A stretch of 64,000 nucleotides of DNA. Source: Phlyctochytrium arcticum (Eukaryota; Chytridiomycota; Chytridiomycetes; Chytridiales; Chytridiaceae). Below, piece after piece: positions 46,486-57,145 of this stretch. The notes beneath the pieces are model-generated. The model saw only the letters and a list, made by a program, of their open reading frames with translations. It did not search any database and was not told the origin of the DNA. Where the stretch lies: assembly GCA_025602905.1 (NCBI GenBank), contig JAHLKI010000024.1:1-64000 (forward strand). Reading direction: 5' to 3'. Positions within the stretch are counted from its first letter, which is position 1. The number at the start of each line of letters is the position of its first letter. The position numbers and the translations under genes are program-made.

Positions 46486-47982
46486 ATGACTACGGATTAC
46501 CATACTTGGTCCAAAGACGAGCTTGTTGCTCACATTCAAAAGTTGGAGGCCGCCAAAGCAGGCCCAAAGATACCCCAGTCCACTGCCTCCACATCGCACC
46601 CCCACCATCAACCACCACCATCATCGCAGCCCATAAAACATTCTCAAAATAAACAAAAGGCTCGGATATCCCGGCCCTTTGATTTTTCCAAACATGCCTT
46701 TCGGCCAATCGCTCTCAAGGTCGCCTACCTCGGCTGGGACTACCACGGTCTGGCATCTCAAGAAGCCGATACCGTGCCCACCATCGAATCCCACCTCCTG
46801 CATGCCCTAACGACCGCCAAACTCATCCCGGATCGAAAAACGGCGTGTTTTTCGAGATGCGGGCGGACGGATAAAGGCGTGAGTGGGTTTGAGCAGGTGA
46901 TTGGGGTGTGGGTAAGGAGTGCTTTGCCGGTGGGTAAATTGGGGACAGTAGTGGGATGCGTGGATGCGGAATCGGCCAAAGCGGCTGCTACTTGGAAAGA
47001 TGATGCCCATCCCGGCCCCATCCTTCCACGGGTGGACTCGACCGATGGCGAAATGAACTACATGGGAACATTGAATAGGATGTTACCCCCTGATATCCGT
47101 ATTCTGGACTGGTCCCCCGTCGGCCCCGAATTTGATGCGCGGTTCGACTGCACCTCCCGTCGCTACAAGTACTTTTTCCCCGCCGACAACCTCAACATTC
47201 GTGCCATGCGCGAAGCGGCCCACCAGTACACGGGCACCCACGATTTCCGCAACTTTTGTAAAGTCGATCCGGCCAAAAACATTAAATCTTATGAACGACA
47301 TGTCTTGGATGCGGATATACGGCCATTGGGGCGGGAGGATGATGTGCAATGGGCCGATGGCGGGGATGGGTTGGATTCCAAGGGCACTGCATCGCCTGAT
47401 ACGTTTTACGTGTTTACAGTCACGGGCCATGGGTTCTTGTGGCATCAGGTCCGATGCATGATGGCTATCCTGTTTCTCATTGGGGCAGGGAAGGAACCCG
47501 GCAATCTTCCCACAATACTCATGGAGTTGGGCAAATCGGAACCGGAACGTGGGCGGCCGGCATACGATATGGCCGGCGAACTTGCCTTGGTGTTGGTCGA
47601 GTGCGGGTACGCTCCCGGGACATTCCAATGGCAAGCCGGACACTCTGAAACCACCGCCGTCCTAAAAACACTCCGACATCTCTGGAAAGACCATGCGCTG
47701 AAAGCGACCCAAGTTGCGCGGTTAATTAAGGGATTGACGGATCAAGAGCAAGGACTCATCCAGCAACATGAGTGGATAGATACCAGCAATGTGGGCGGGA
47801 AATCTAAAGGCCGGTATAAACCCGTGTTGGAGCTGCCGCGTTGTGACAGTATAAGGGAGCGAATCAGGAAAAGCGATCAATCTAAAGAAAAGAAACGGGG
47901 ATTACCCGGGACACCCGTCAAGGAGACTGATGCACCTCTGAGTGTCAAAAAGCTGAAAATCGACGAGGAGGAAGTAAAATAA
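46486..47982 (+). CDS. PUS3: tRNA pseudouridine(38/39) synthase Pus3/Deg1
   Basis: A single exon of 498 residues. Pus3 isomerises uridine to pseudouridine at positions 38 and 39 of the tRNA anticodon arm. The sequence follows the TruA family closely: RPFDFSKH, LKVAYLGWDYHGLASQE, the catalytic motif CGRTDKGVS with the Asp nucleophile, then RFDCTSRRYKYFF, FRNFCKVD and the closing GHGFLWHQVRCMMAILFLIG. The start at 46486 (MTTDYHTWSKDELVAHIQKLEAAK) gives a short coiled N-terminus like the human protein. An open frame extends upstream to 46372 but has no family similarity. A basic tail (RERIRKSDQSKEKKRG) may help tRNA binding or nuclear import. The absence of introns is unusual among its neighbours. 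Confidence 0.95.
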   Translation: MTTDYHTWSKDELVAHIQKLEAAKAGPKIPQSTASTSHPHHQPPPSSQPIKHSQNKQKARISRPFDFSKHAFRPIALKVAYLGWDYHGLASQEADTVPTIESHLLHALTTAKLIPDRKTACFSRCGRTDKGVSGFEQVIGVWVRSALPVGKLGTVVGCVDAESAKAAATWKDDAHPGPILPRVDSTDGEMNYMGTLNRMLPPDIRILDWSPVGPEFDARFDCTSRRYKYFFPADNLNIRAMREAAHQYTGTHDFRNFCKVDPAKNIKSYERHVLDADIRPLGREDDVQWADGGDGLDSKGTASPDTFYVFTVTGHGFLWHQVRCMMAILFLIGAGKEPGNLPTILMELGKSEPERGRPAYDMAGELALVLVECGYAPGTFQWQAGHSETTAVLKTLRHLWKDHALKATQVARLIKGLTDQEQGLIQQHEWIDTSNVGGKSKGRYKPVLELPRCDSIRERIRKSDQSKEKKRGLPGTPVKETDAPLSVKKLKIDEEEVK

Positions 47983-48030
47983 TGTTTATGTACAAATACA
48001 CATTTTTGATAAAACATTCCGCTTTTTGTT

Positions 48031-48577
48031 CTATCGCCGCAAACGTTTGTGGTCGTTCCGGGACTGCCGCCTGATTCGAGCTGCCGTACGTCCCATACTC
48101 GTATCGCTGTCACTTTCACTCGACGATCCCGAACTTGACCCTGAAGAACTTGACGATGACGATCCCGACGACGAAGACGACGACGACGAGCTATCCGAAT
48201 CGCTGTCGCTGCTCCCACTACTACTACTACTCCCACTAGTCTCCTCATCATCATCCTCTCCCCGCTGTTTCCGTTTCTCTTTGAGGATTCGATCCGCCAG
48301 TCCTTTCCGTGACTCGCCCCGCATCACATCGGCCGTAACCCTTGGCTCGCGACTGACTTGGGAGCTGGGAAGAAGGTTTTTGCCTAATTGTTGGGTCCGG
48401 GTTGGACGGGAGACGTACGGTGTGGATGTTGCTTTACATTCATAGGTCCAGTGTCCGTGACCTATAGAAGGAGTGGTTAATACATTCGCATTTTTAAAGG
48501 GGAGATCCCTCAAACGCACCTAAACATTTTTGACATTGCCCGGGTGCTGCCCGGCCGCCGTTTCTCCGGAACGACAT
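48031..48577 (-). CDS. ZCCHC10: ZCCHC10-like zinc-knuckle protein with Ser-rich tail
   Basis: Exons 48577-48520 and 48461-48031 give about 162 residues. The intron splits a perfect CCHC knuckle, reading CQKC-LGHG-H-WTYE-C (C-x2-C-x4-H-x4-C). The following RPTRTQQLGKNLL and the long Ser/Asp tail (SGSSSSSGSSDSDSDSSSSS as key pattern) are the hallmarks of ZCCHC10. A basic C-terminus (RIRRQSRNDHKRLRR) may be a nuclear localisation signal. The ATG at 48577 is the first in frame that gives the MSFRRNGGRAAPG start. The protein probably binds nucleic acid; the function of the family is poorly known. Confidence 0.85.
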
Positions 48578-48887
48578 GATTTGCGAGAGAGACTCGATGT
48601 GGGCCGTAGGCTGGCTGAATACTGGTGGTTGGCTCATTGTTCTTTGTTCGTAGAAGTTTGAGGTTTGATTGTGAGTGTGTTTTCAATTTCAACCGAGTTC
48701 AACAGAGTTCATTGTTCAACTCTATGAGGTGAATTCCAGCATTTTGCTAAAACCACTGGTGTCACGTGCTGCGTGGATTTAGAATTCCCCTCATGCTCAT
48801 GACAAACAAAAGTCCCGACAATCTCCGCAACAACCTTCCCAGTTACAGCAATCCCAACTGCAATCTACTACAGTAAAAGAACGAAAA
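48578..48887. promoter_or_regulatory. Divergent promoter, ZCCHC10 and cytochrome b5
   Basis: The 310 bp between the two oppositely facing starts hold a repeated caaccgagttcaacagagttcattgttc-like element (gagttcaac twice near 48690-48720) and a cacgtg core (gtcacgtgct, 48761-48770), an E-box of the type bound by bHLH factors. Confidence 0.4.
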
Positions 48888-49205
48888 ATGCCTGAGACAA
48901 AGACATTTACTCAAGAGCAGGTCGCTTCCCACAAGCAAGACAGCGACGCCTGGGTCATTGTTCACGGCAAAGTCTACGATGTCACTCAATTCTTGGATTC
49001 GCACCCTGGGGGAAAAAAGGTCTTGTTGAAGGTAAGAAAGAGAGAGAGGGATTGTATTTATGCAAACGGAATTTAACCATCAGGCGAGCAGAATTGCGGC
49101 AAGGACGCTACAAAACAGTTTGATCAGTTCCATGATGCAAAGGTGCTGGAAAAGTACGGGCCCAAGTTTGTCGTTGGGGAGGTTGCCGGCTCGGCTAAAC
49201 TTTAG
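48888..49205 (+). CDS. Soluble cytochrome b5 domain protein
   Basis: Exons 48888-49031 and 49092-49205 give 85 residues, a bare cytochrome b5 domain. The axial heme ligands are His39 in FLDSHPGGKKVLL and His62 in DQFHDAKVL. Family motifs DAWVIVHGKVYDVTQF and KDATKQFDQFH are intact. The acceptor at 49091 (agcag) rather than 49083 is chosen because only it keeps LLK-NCGKDATKQF in frame. No membrane anchor follows, unlike the ER forms that reduce desaturases, so this should be a free electron carrier in the cytosol, or an intermembrane-space form without a visible presequence. Confidence 0.9.
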
Positions 49206-49390
49206 GAAATGTCCCCTGGGACATCGCATCTTGCACTCACATATATGTATACACACTCTGCCACCTAATACTCATCTCATCCCCATATCAACATCAATAG
49301 AATTCTTTTCAAATTTGAGCAACAGTTGCAAATCGTGAAAATTGAAACTACAAAAGGGGGGATATCAAATACAATGTTGGTGGAGAAAAA

Positions 49391-51642
49391 TCACTGTTGG
49401 AGCTGTCGAAGAATAGCTTGCAGCCGTTGTCGCTCCTTTTCATTGCGTGCCAGATCCTTCAGACGAGCATCAATGGTATCTTCAAGCATCTGTATTATAG
49501 CCGTGACGGGCGTCGTTCCAACTCGCTTGAGTTCTTCGGTGTATGCAAACTATAGCGAAAAGGTCAGGAATGAGCTTTGCAGGGGGATGAAAGGAAAAAG
49601 GGGTCTTACCAACAACTTGCTTCGCAAACTCTTGTATCCTGCATCCACTTGTCCCCAAAAGCGTGATCGCGCTACTCCCCATCGGAGCCTCATGAATCCC
49701 AGTCCTCCAGCACTAGCCAGTAAGGCAAACGGAAACACAATAGCGGCCGGCACACCCAAATGAAACGCCAAAAGTCCAGTAGGGTACACAACCACTTGGT
49801 ATACCAGCTGTCGCCTGACCAGTTTGTTGGCCTGCTGCTGAAGCTCATCGCATTGCCGCGTCTCGTCAAATTTTGCAATCTCGTTGCGCAAAAAGAAGGG
49901 ATGCACTTCTGTACCAGGGGCGGGCGGGGTATGTTGAGCTAAAACTTGCTGCACCCGCGCAACATCGTGACGAAGTGAGCTGGCAAGCATAGATGCGTCA
50001 TTCAATTGGGATTGAGATGGATCAGCAAGAGGGGTAATTTGCTCGCGAACGCGCTCGAAAATATTAAAGAGGCCTTCGTTCAGCTTTCCGATACTGTACA
50101 CCATCTGGTAATCGGCCTTGCCCAGGGAATGCTCTCGCATTTTTTGGCGCAAATCGCTCGAGACGAAATCGCTCCGCCAAAACAGTTTCCAGAACTTCAC
50201 CTTGTCAAAGTATTGATTCACGGCCTCTGACAATTGTGAGACACTGCTTTGTACGGCATCGAGATCCTTCTTTTGAAAGTCATCGGTTAATCGCTGCTCT
50301 GATTCCTTCACTCGCTGACGTAGAGTCTGAATGTCATCTCGAGCGCGGAGCAACGAAGATTTGGCAGCCTCTTGCGCATCAGCGATACGGGCAAGTGCTA
50401 ATGACCCAGTAAAGGCAGCTGCCTGCACTTTGTGTCGTTCCCTAACATTGGCGGTATCCAGGCGAGAAAGAATGGATGTTTTGAGATTCTGCAGTCCAGA
50501 CGAGGACCATTCCGCGGCAAAGCTCGCGGGTGACTGCTTGTCACGCAGCAATTTCTGTGCGGCTCGGGCGCGGTGGACAGACACTGGAACGACACTGGGT
50601 GCTGCAGTCGGTCCTCCGACCTGCCGGATGCGCTCACGAATTTCGTCCAGGACCTCTACTTGTTTGTCGCTAGTTGCCACCAGACCCTCCACGACAACCA
50701 CCACATTCTTCATTCCTTGTCCAAAAAGGTCTTTGAGCAAGGCACTTTCCTTGGCACTCGTCAGACGTCGATGTATATCCGTAACCAGTATGATGAGATC
50801 TGCACGATGAATGTAGTCATCCACTTTGTCCAAGTTGGTAGTATCGATATCTATGCATATCGTTTTGGTCAGGTATGATTCTCACTTGCCATGCCAGCGA
50901 GTTTACACCCACCAGGGAGGCTGTAGATTTCCACTCCATGTCGCAATAGCCATTCGGCAGGGCTTTTGACTTCGACCGGCCCCGTCGGATCAGCTGGTGA
51001 GCCTGAGGAGCGAGAAATGGATTCAGTTCCATAGCTGGATGAGGACAATTAAAAACAGTGATGAGAATACGAAATGAATACAAACAAACCTGATTAGTCG
51101 TGGCCTATTTACATCGGCTTCAGCTTCATTGGAGAAAGGATCCAGGAGGGGATTCTCGACGAGCGCTGTCACTAGGGCATTCGTAGGTGTATGACGCTCT
51201 CCAATAACTAGGACAGCGGATGATCAGGATCCGTGCTGCTGCTGTCATCCGAAATCCAAGCATACTGACCTACAACCTTGAATTTCCCTTCAAGATTACT
51301 GTTTCGACCGACACGCTTCAACCAACGGGAGTCTGTTTCGCCCTCCATTTCCTGCAGACTCTTGACCTCATCAAGAGCAGACTCTACAGTACGTGCTGCT
51401 TGAGAGCTGGATTGAGCAGGTACGTCAGGGGTTGATGCAACGGTTTCGGTACTGAAGGGTGACGAGGAAAAGATTGTTGTACTGGCTCTGGCTTTGGAGT
51501 GTGTACATCTTGGGGTTTGTGGAAGGAGTGGGAGGACGTTTCGAGTGGTGATGAATGAGCGTGGCTGGCAGCTCGAGATGGCCTTTGAGGACAAGACCCG
51601 CGCGGCCGGCCGCACCCCGCGCCGTCCCCACGTTAGGAGCAT
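49391..51642 (-). CDS. Mitochondrial dynamin-like membrane protein with degenerate P-loop
   Basis: Five exons (51642-51270, 51207-51090, 51034-50913, 50850-49610, 49549-49391) give 670 residues. The Arg/Ser-rich N-terminus (LTWGRRGVRPAARVLSSKA) looks like a mitochondrial presequence. A dynamin-like G domain follows: VVVIGERHTPTNALVTALV sits at the P-loop but lacks the GK[ST] lysine, and the switch region reads YSLPGDIDTTNLDKV. A core ADLIILVTDI and VVVVEGL strand pattern fits the G fold. A long helical part leads to two membrane segments (VVVYPTGLLAFHLGV and AAIVFPFALLASAGGLGFM) and a C-terminal coiled coil (KDLARNEKERQRLQ). It resembles the fungal Mmc1 group of dynamin-related inner-membrane proteins as I recall them; that name is tentative. 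Probable role: inner-membrane or cristae shaping without GTP hydrolysis. Confidence 0.75.
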
Positions 51643-52022
51643 ATGGCTAGGCAGAACCCGTTGACTCCAGATTTTCCCGTCGGTAGGAGATCCTCACACT
51701 TGTGCTATAGGGCTAAATCTGCTAATGCCTGCTATATTGTGAAAGTCGTCGCTGTGGCATGACAACTCTGCGCCATCGCAACCAGGCGGCGGCACAGCCA
51801 TGCTCGCGGCACATCTGCCTGAGTTCTCGAATCCACAACGCTGGCCGTTGCCTGCCAGCCAAAAAGATACCCAAATATACCCCCCCAACGGTTGCCAAAC
51901 CCCGACAAACAGTACCAGCAGCTATTGGAAGATTACCTCCGGAGGAGACGCTTGGCAATAGGCGGCGGATTCCCACCGACGCGAGAGACTGGCTCGGCCA
52001 CCCTGGCCCCTATACCCCCACC
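51643..52022. promoter_or_regulatory. Divergent promoter, dynamin-like gene and DP factor
   Basis: The 380 bp between the two starts show no supported ORF of their own. A plus-strand frame runs open into the DP gene from 51759 but lacks family sequence, so it is probably 5' UTR. No clear E2F site (TTTSSCGC) is seen. Confidence 0.35.
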
Positions 52023-53805
52023 ATGGCCGGCGGCGGAGATGGCACACTCGAGGTGCCAATGATGGGCAAGGCTCGGAAACGGCCGGCCCGAGAAGCGTTT
52101 GGTAGCGGAGTTGGAGGCCCGAGCAGCAGCAGCAGTAGCGGGCTCGGACGCTCGGGAGATGGAGGGGGTCTCGATCCCAGTAGATCAAGTAGGCATCTTG
52201 AAGATCCCCGCGGGAGCGGCAGCAGGTAAAGATCAAAACGGGCAAAAATCGCTCTTGACCTGTCAATGGGTACTGACTCTTTGTTGACAGCGACATGTAT
52301 CGCCCATATACCCAATCGGCTCATCAGCAGCAGCAGCAACAACAGCAGCAGCACCCACATCAACAATCACCGCTCTTAGCTATCCCTCCGTCGCCTTTCC
52401 TCGTCAACCCACAAGGAAATGTTCATTATTCCAGGCACCGATATCCGCCCCCACAGGCTGGACCCTCCCGTTCAATAGCTCACATTCAGGACCAGCAACA
52501 TCAGCAGCAGCAGCAACAACATACCCAGCACCATCAGACCAGCACACACACTCAGCATTCAGACCAGCACGCGTCTCATCAGCAGCGACCTGATTACTAC
52601 GAGCTGTCACCATATACCACGCACCAGCAACATATTTATTCCACACCATTCACATGCCAGTCTACATATACCACATATCGTGATACCCCTACACAAAGTA
52701 ATACTAATGCTGGCCCGGCTGTGGCCGCAGAAGCTGAAGGCGGTGCACCGGCAACATCGAATGCCCCGGCTTCATCTGAGACCCCCCATGCTGAGGTGAA
52801 CAAGAACGTCAAAGGCTTGCGACATTTCAGTCGCTGCGTGGCTGATAAGGTGCAGTTGAAGGGCACAACGACGTACAACGAGGTATGAGACACCTTCTTG
52901 TGGATCTGCCCTTTAATCTGTACTTATGGCCAAGGAAAGGTGGCTGACGAGCTTGTCGAGGAGTTTACCGCGCAGGCCAAGGATGTTACTACGGTATGCA
53001 ATCTGGTGAATTCCCTAAAAACAATCAAGTAGCTAAATATGTCGTGCAGCAAAAGTTTGATCACAAAAACATTCGCCGCCGTGTATATGACGCCTTGAAT
53101 GTGCTGATGGCGATGGACATTATCGAGAAGGATCGGAAAGAGATTCGGTGGACAGGATTGCCCACCGAAGGATCGCTGCAGAGGGAGATGGAATCCCTGC
53201 AGGTTGGTTTCCGCGTTTATACCACTACAGGAGACTGGTCCTCAAACCCCTTTTGCAGAGGCATAATGCTGAGCTTAAAAGCTTATGCGAGTCAGAACGC
53301 CGGCTCATTAATGAGCGCATGCACAAGGTACGGAAGGATCTGTAAGCAATTTCAATCATGTCCTAAATTTCTCCTGTAGCAACGCCTCATCAAAGCGCTC
53401 TTGCGGCGCAATCTGCAGCGGGCGGAGGTCGGCGAGAGCGACAGTGCCAACAGTGGGTCAAGCACAGACATTCCACCACCGGAAGACAGTATACAACTCC
53501 CCTTTCTCATACTCAGCTCCGCCGCAGATGCCAACGTCAATGTCCAAACCAATGCTGACAGTTCGCAATGCATTGTGAGCTTTTCAAAGCCATTCGATAT
53601 GGTGGAAGACGTGGAGGTCATTTCTATGATTGTTGGGCGGGAACAAGCAACCCCAGACTACAAAGACCCATCGGCATTGATCGATTTTGCGCCAGGAGAC
53701 CAGCTTAGACCCATTGATCATGGACCCCTGAATCTCGGACATCCCCTGCAACCTCTCCACGTCAAGTCCTACACTGCTGGCCCGTATGGCTCGAAACATG
53801 GTTGA
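52023..53805 (+). CDS. TFDP: DP-family transcription factor (E2F dimer partner)
   Basis: Six exons (52023-52225, 52291-52882, 52940-52993, 53050-53202, 53259-53327, 53380-53805) give 498 residues. DP proteins pair with E2F to bind cell-cycle promoters. The N-terminal 190 residues are Gln/His/Ser-rich (runs of up to nine Gln). The winged-helix DNA-binding domain follows: NVKGLRHFS, VADELVEEF, then DHKNIRRRVYDALNVLMAMDII, which carries the RRVYDALNV signature of E2F/DP. A coiled-coil dimerisation region (ESLQRHNAELKSLCESERRL) and a DP C-terminal domain with LPFLILSSAADANVNV and FSKPFDMVEDVEVI come next. The intron at 52994-53049 must be removed to avoid a stop. Such factors persist in chytrids but are lost in Dikarya. 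Confidence 0.94.
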
Positions 53806-54286
53806 AGAAACATATCTTGTTCCGTGCCTTGGAGGTGTTGGATCTCCTGTATTTGGACGCTGAAGGAGACTGTAATCGTTGTATATTTGTGTTTTTTTGC
53901 TCTAACCATTGGTTGCGGGCATGTCCCCCCATCCAGGTTGATACCCCGTCATTGATTGCCTAATATATAATCTGATTTGAATAGTTCTTTCCATCTCCCA
54001 CTGTTTCCAGGCCAAAAATTCCAAATGTAGGACAGGGCCTGGCAAATAAATGAGCCAGCGCGCGTCTCTACTCCCCCAGCATCAACCCCCCGAGATGATG
54101 CACAGGCTGGCAACTTCCATACGCTGTGTTTAACCTAGGCCTTCTGTGGCAAAGTGCACCTTATTGTCTCCTCGTTGTCTGAAAGAATAGTACCGTGTAA
54201 CGCCCAACAAGTTCTGTTTGCTGTCAGTAGAAGAGCTGTCAATTGCATTTCCCAAAACTCCTCCTTCTCCTTTGGATCTCGGTACA
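53806..54286. other. Intergenic
   Basis: This 481-bp spacer holds the DP gene 3' flank and the TMEM120 promoter. An ATG at 54218 is in frame with TMEM120 and could start the protein 23 residues earlier; otherwise nothing is supported. Confidence 0.4.
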
Positions 54287-55784
54287 ATGGCCGGCGGAAA
54301 CATCGAGGTCGCAGAACCAGTACCTGAAAATGCTGTTAAGGCAGCCGAGCTTCTTACGGAACTAAAGGCCTTGGAGGTACTCGTTCTCTTTGCTACTCAA
54401 GATTCCGGCATAATGTTTACCTTTCTCTCCCAAATAGACAAAGGCAGCATATTACAATGAACTCGCGCATCAACTCAATTCAGAGGAAGCTGCTGCTCTC
54501 AAGGATTTGGCCAAACAGCGCAAAAAGGTTAAATCATTCTTGCATGATAAGGGTGTGACGGCTGCTGCGAGCAGAGATCAAGTGTTTGCCGACCGGGTAG
54601 ATGAAATCCGCCGCAAATTGCAACATATCGAGAACCAATTTCCAAAGCCTGCTCAGTAAGTACCTTGCACGCAGGAGAAAGTTGCTTGAAAAACAAGTCA
54701 CTCATCTGGTGAACCCCTCTTACAGCTTTCTGCTACGGTTAGCGCTGGGTAATACCGCTCCACTGTCTCTGAAGCCTCTGGCTATGCGACTTCACTTTAA
54801 ACACGAGTACGAATTGTTCAAGCTCCGTTTTACCCTCATCTCCATTGGATTTGCAGTTATTGGACTATTTCTCTATGATGGACGCGTTCTGGATGCTCTG
54901 TACGGGTTTACCATGTTATACTACTACTGCACGTGTGTGTTGCGCGAACACATTCTGCTGGTGAACGGCAGTCGAATCCGCTCCTGGTGGTTTGGTCATC
55001 ATTACTTTAGTATTCTCACCAGCGGGGTTATGCTGGTATGTATGAATGGTTGATTTTGATCTCTGAGCGTTTAACTGATGGTGTGGGGTTTCTGTAGATA
55101 TGGCCAACGACCGCAATCTATCGTGCCGTGCGCCCGATACTATTTCAATTCTTTCTTTACGTCGGCATTCTTCAGTACTTTCAGTATCGGTATCAACGCA
55201 ACCGTCTCTATGTGCTCGTCGCGCTGGATCGCGCTCGTCCGATGGATACCGTCTCTGGAGAAGGATTCTTCACCCAGTCCCTCGAGCGTGAATTCTTCTT
55301 TCTGCTCCCCTTTATCGTGACAAGTCAAATATGGCAGCTCTACAATGGCTACCTCCTATTGACCTTGTGGGAAAAACAGTTGTCAGAAAAGGCCGAGTGG
55401 CAAGCACTCGTACTGTCGGCCTTATTCTTCATATTGGGGTTGGGTAACATGATCGCGACAGTACGGACAGTCATGTCGAAACGACGAAAAGGGAACCGGC
55501 GCGTGGGACCGAAAGGACGTCTGGCAGTGTCTGGATTGACGAATTTACCCGGAAGCCCTCCCATCAGTCCGGCCATCATGACAAGCCGCTCATCATCTTT
55601 CCCGTTCCCGACTGCCGGAACGACCATCCCGAAAGATCTCTCGTCCTTACACCCGGCTTCAAGGCGTCCTTATGGTGAATTGAAGTTGGGAGACACTGGT
55701 TTGACAAGGCGTGAAGTGCAAGCAACAGCGGAAGCTTTGGTGGACGGAGCTGAAACGGGTGCCGTGGGTGGTGCGAGTAGCTGA
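54287..55784 (+). CDS. TMEM120: TMEM120-like multi-pass nuclear envelope/ER protein
   Basis: Four exons (54287-54376, 54438-54655, 54726-55035, 55098-55784) give 434 residues. The N-terminal coiled coil (AYYNELAHQLNSEEAAALK) is followed by LLRLALGNTAP, matching YLSLVLGN of human TMEM120A. Six membrane segments follow, with family landmarks YEKFKLxxT-like HEYELFKLRFTLI, YYYCTCVLREHILLVNGSRI, WWFGHHYFS, SGVMLIWP, FFLYVGILQYFQYRYQ, DTVSGEGF and WQLYNGYLLL. TMEM120 proteins influence adipocyte genome organisation and resemble fatty-acid elongases with bound CoA; the fungal role is not known. The polar C-terminal tail of about 100 residues (RTVMSKRRKGNRRVGPK onward) is longer than in animals. Confidence 0.93.
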
Positions 55785-56382
55785 TTGAGAAACCATAGAT
55801 GAATTAAACTAGTAGCCATAGGTGCGGCTCTGCCTTCTGTAGATAGACAATGGATATATGTGCCCTGGCGCCATATAGGACTTGATCTCCCTTGCCCTCC
55901 CTTACGTATAGTGACATTTGATGAACTGTTACGTCAATGATAAAGTCAGACAACAACTGTACGTGTTTGGAAATAAAAAAAAGTAGTGATTGTGAAATAA
56001 ATTTACAATGAAACATTGGATTGGATCTCTCTTCCTACCCAGTACGGTAGAATAGAAATATGCAGCAAGTGAAGTTCCAGGTATGTTTTTGGACGAGATA
56101 ATCAGTATCTATGAAAGTGTGGTGTGTCCCTTTATCCGCCATCATCGTCAATCGAGCCAAATCCGGTCAATAGTCCCAGTCGACCTACGGCTTCTTCATA
56201 AGTCATCGATCGACGCGCCGCCCCCTCCGAGGAAAGAGATTCGCTGCAGGACTGATAACCGCGCGGTGCTTCGGGCGAGGTTGGAGGGCACCTATTTGAG
56301 AGAAAATCGAAATATAAATGGTCAGCACTTGGATGTAGAGTGTTGAGAAAATGGGGAACTTGGATCAAGTCTGCTCAAGCAG
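55785..56382. other. Intergenic, convergent 3' flanks
   Basis: This 598-bp AT-rich stretch separates the TMEM120 stop from the stop of the small minus-strand gene. No supported gene. An aataaa-like string (gaaataaatt) lies near 55995. Confidence 0.4.
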
Positions 56383-56938
56383 CTAATCCATCTCTTTCCA
56401 GCCCTGCACTTGCTCCCGCCCATAGTCAATTCTATGATATGTGGCCGCTTTCCCGTCCCAAATGAGCCGAGCCCCTCCGCTTGATGTGCTTATCCTCACC
56501 GAATCTACAACACACCCTATCCCTGCTGAGAATCCACTTGATAATGACGGGGCAGGCTGAGCTGCCGCCATTTTGGGTAATGAACTGGAAGAAGCGTTGG
56601 TGAATGAAGCAAAGCCGGCAGAGGAAGGTTGTGACGGGTTGGTGGTGGGAGTGCGGGGCGTGGCTTTTGAGGCGTTTGAAGTGGAAAAAGAGGCGGATTT
56701 TGTTGCTGGCCGAGACCGGGTCGGTATTCTTAAGCTAGGACGGGGAGGCATCGCTGATAGTATGCTTGACAAACTTGCTTCAGTTCTTCTTGTTAATTTG
56801 AGATTCGTTCGGAGTCTGCGGAGAAAGCCGTGAAAGTTGAATCGTTGCCATGACAAGCCACATGTGGCTATTAAATCACTTACCGCTAGCACTTGAAATT
56901 CTTGAATCTCCGCTGCGATTTACCACCAAGAAAGACAT
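56383..56938 (-). CDS. Small Ser/Thr-rich protein of 141 residues, unknown
   Basis: Exons 56938-56884 and 56753-56383 join in phase across a 130-bp intron (GTAAGTG to CTATCAG) and give 141 residues. The N-terminus reads MSFLVVNRSGDSRISSASG; the middle is Ser/Thr/Pro/Ala-rich disorder (RIPTRSRPATKSASFSTSN); the C-terminus looks folded (GIGCVVDSVRISTSSGGARL then IWDGKAATYHRIDYGREQ). I do not recognise the family. An upstream in-frame ATG at 57130 would add 64 residues but would put the start 15 bp from the divergent dehydrogenase gene, so the downstream start is preferred. Confidence 0.6.
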
Positions 56939-57145
56939 GTCTTGCTTGTATGATTGGCTCAAGTACGGGTGTCTGGATGGGTGCTGCCTGTGTGCATGGA
57001 GAGCGTAGCGACAAAACTCAATGAATTGATTTTCACCATAATATGAGCGTTTTTGTGCTGCTGATCGGTCGGAAGGGGGGGTTCCCCGCCGTGACGTTAT
57101 GAAAACCGGGACGAAATCTTGCCTTAGCATCTACAAAACATTGAC

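Noticed and set aside
47083..47643. 186-residue minus-strand frame inside PUS3
   Set aside because: It overlaps the conserved core of PUS3 in antisense and has no independent similarity.
56884..57130. Upstream start at 57130 for the 141-residue gene
   Set aside because: It would leave 15 bp to the divergent dehydrogenase start, and the added residues look like promoter sequence.
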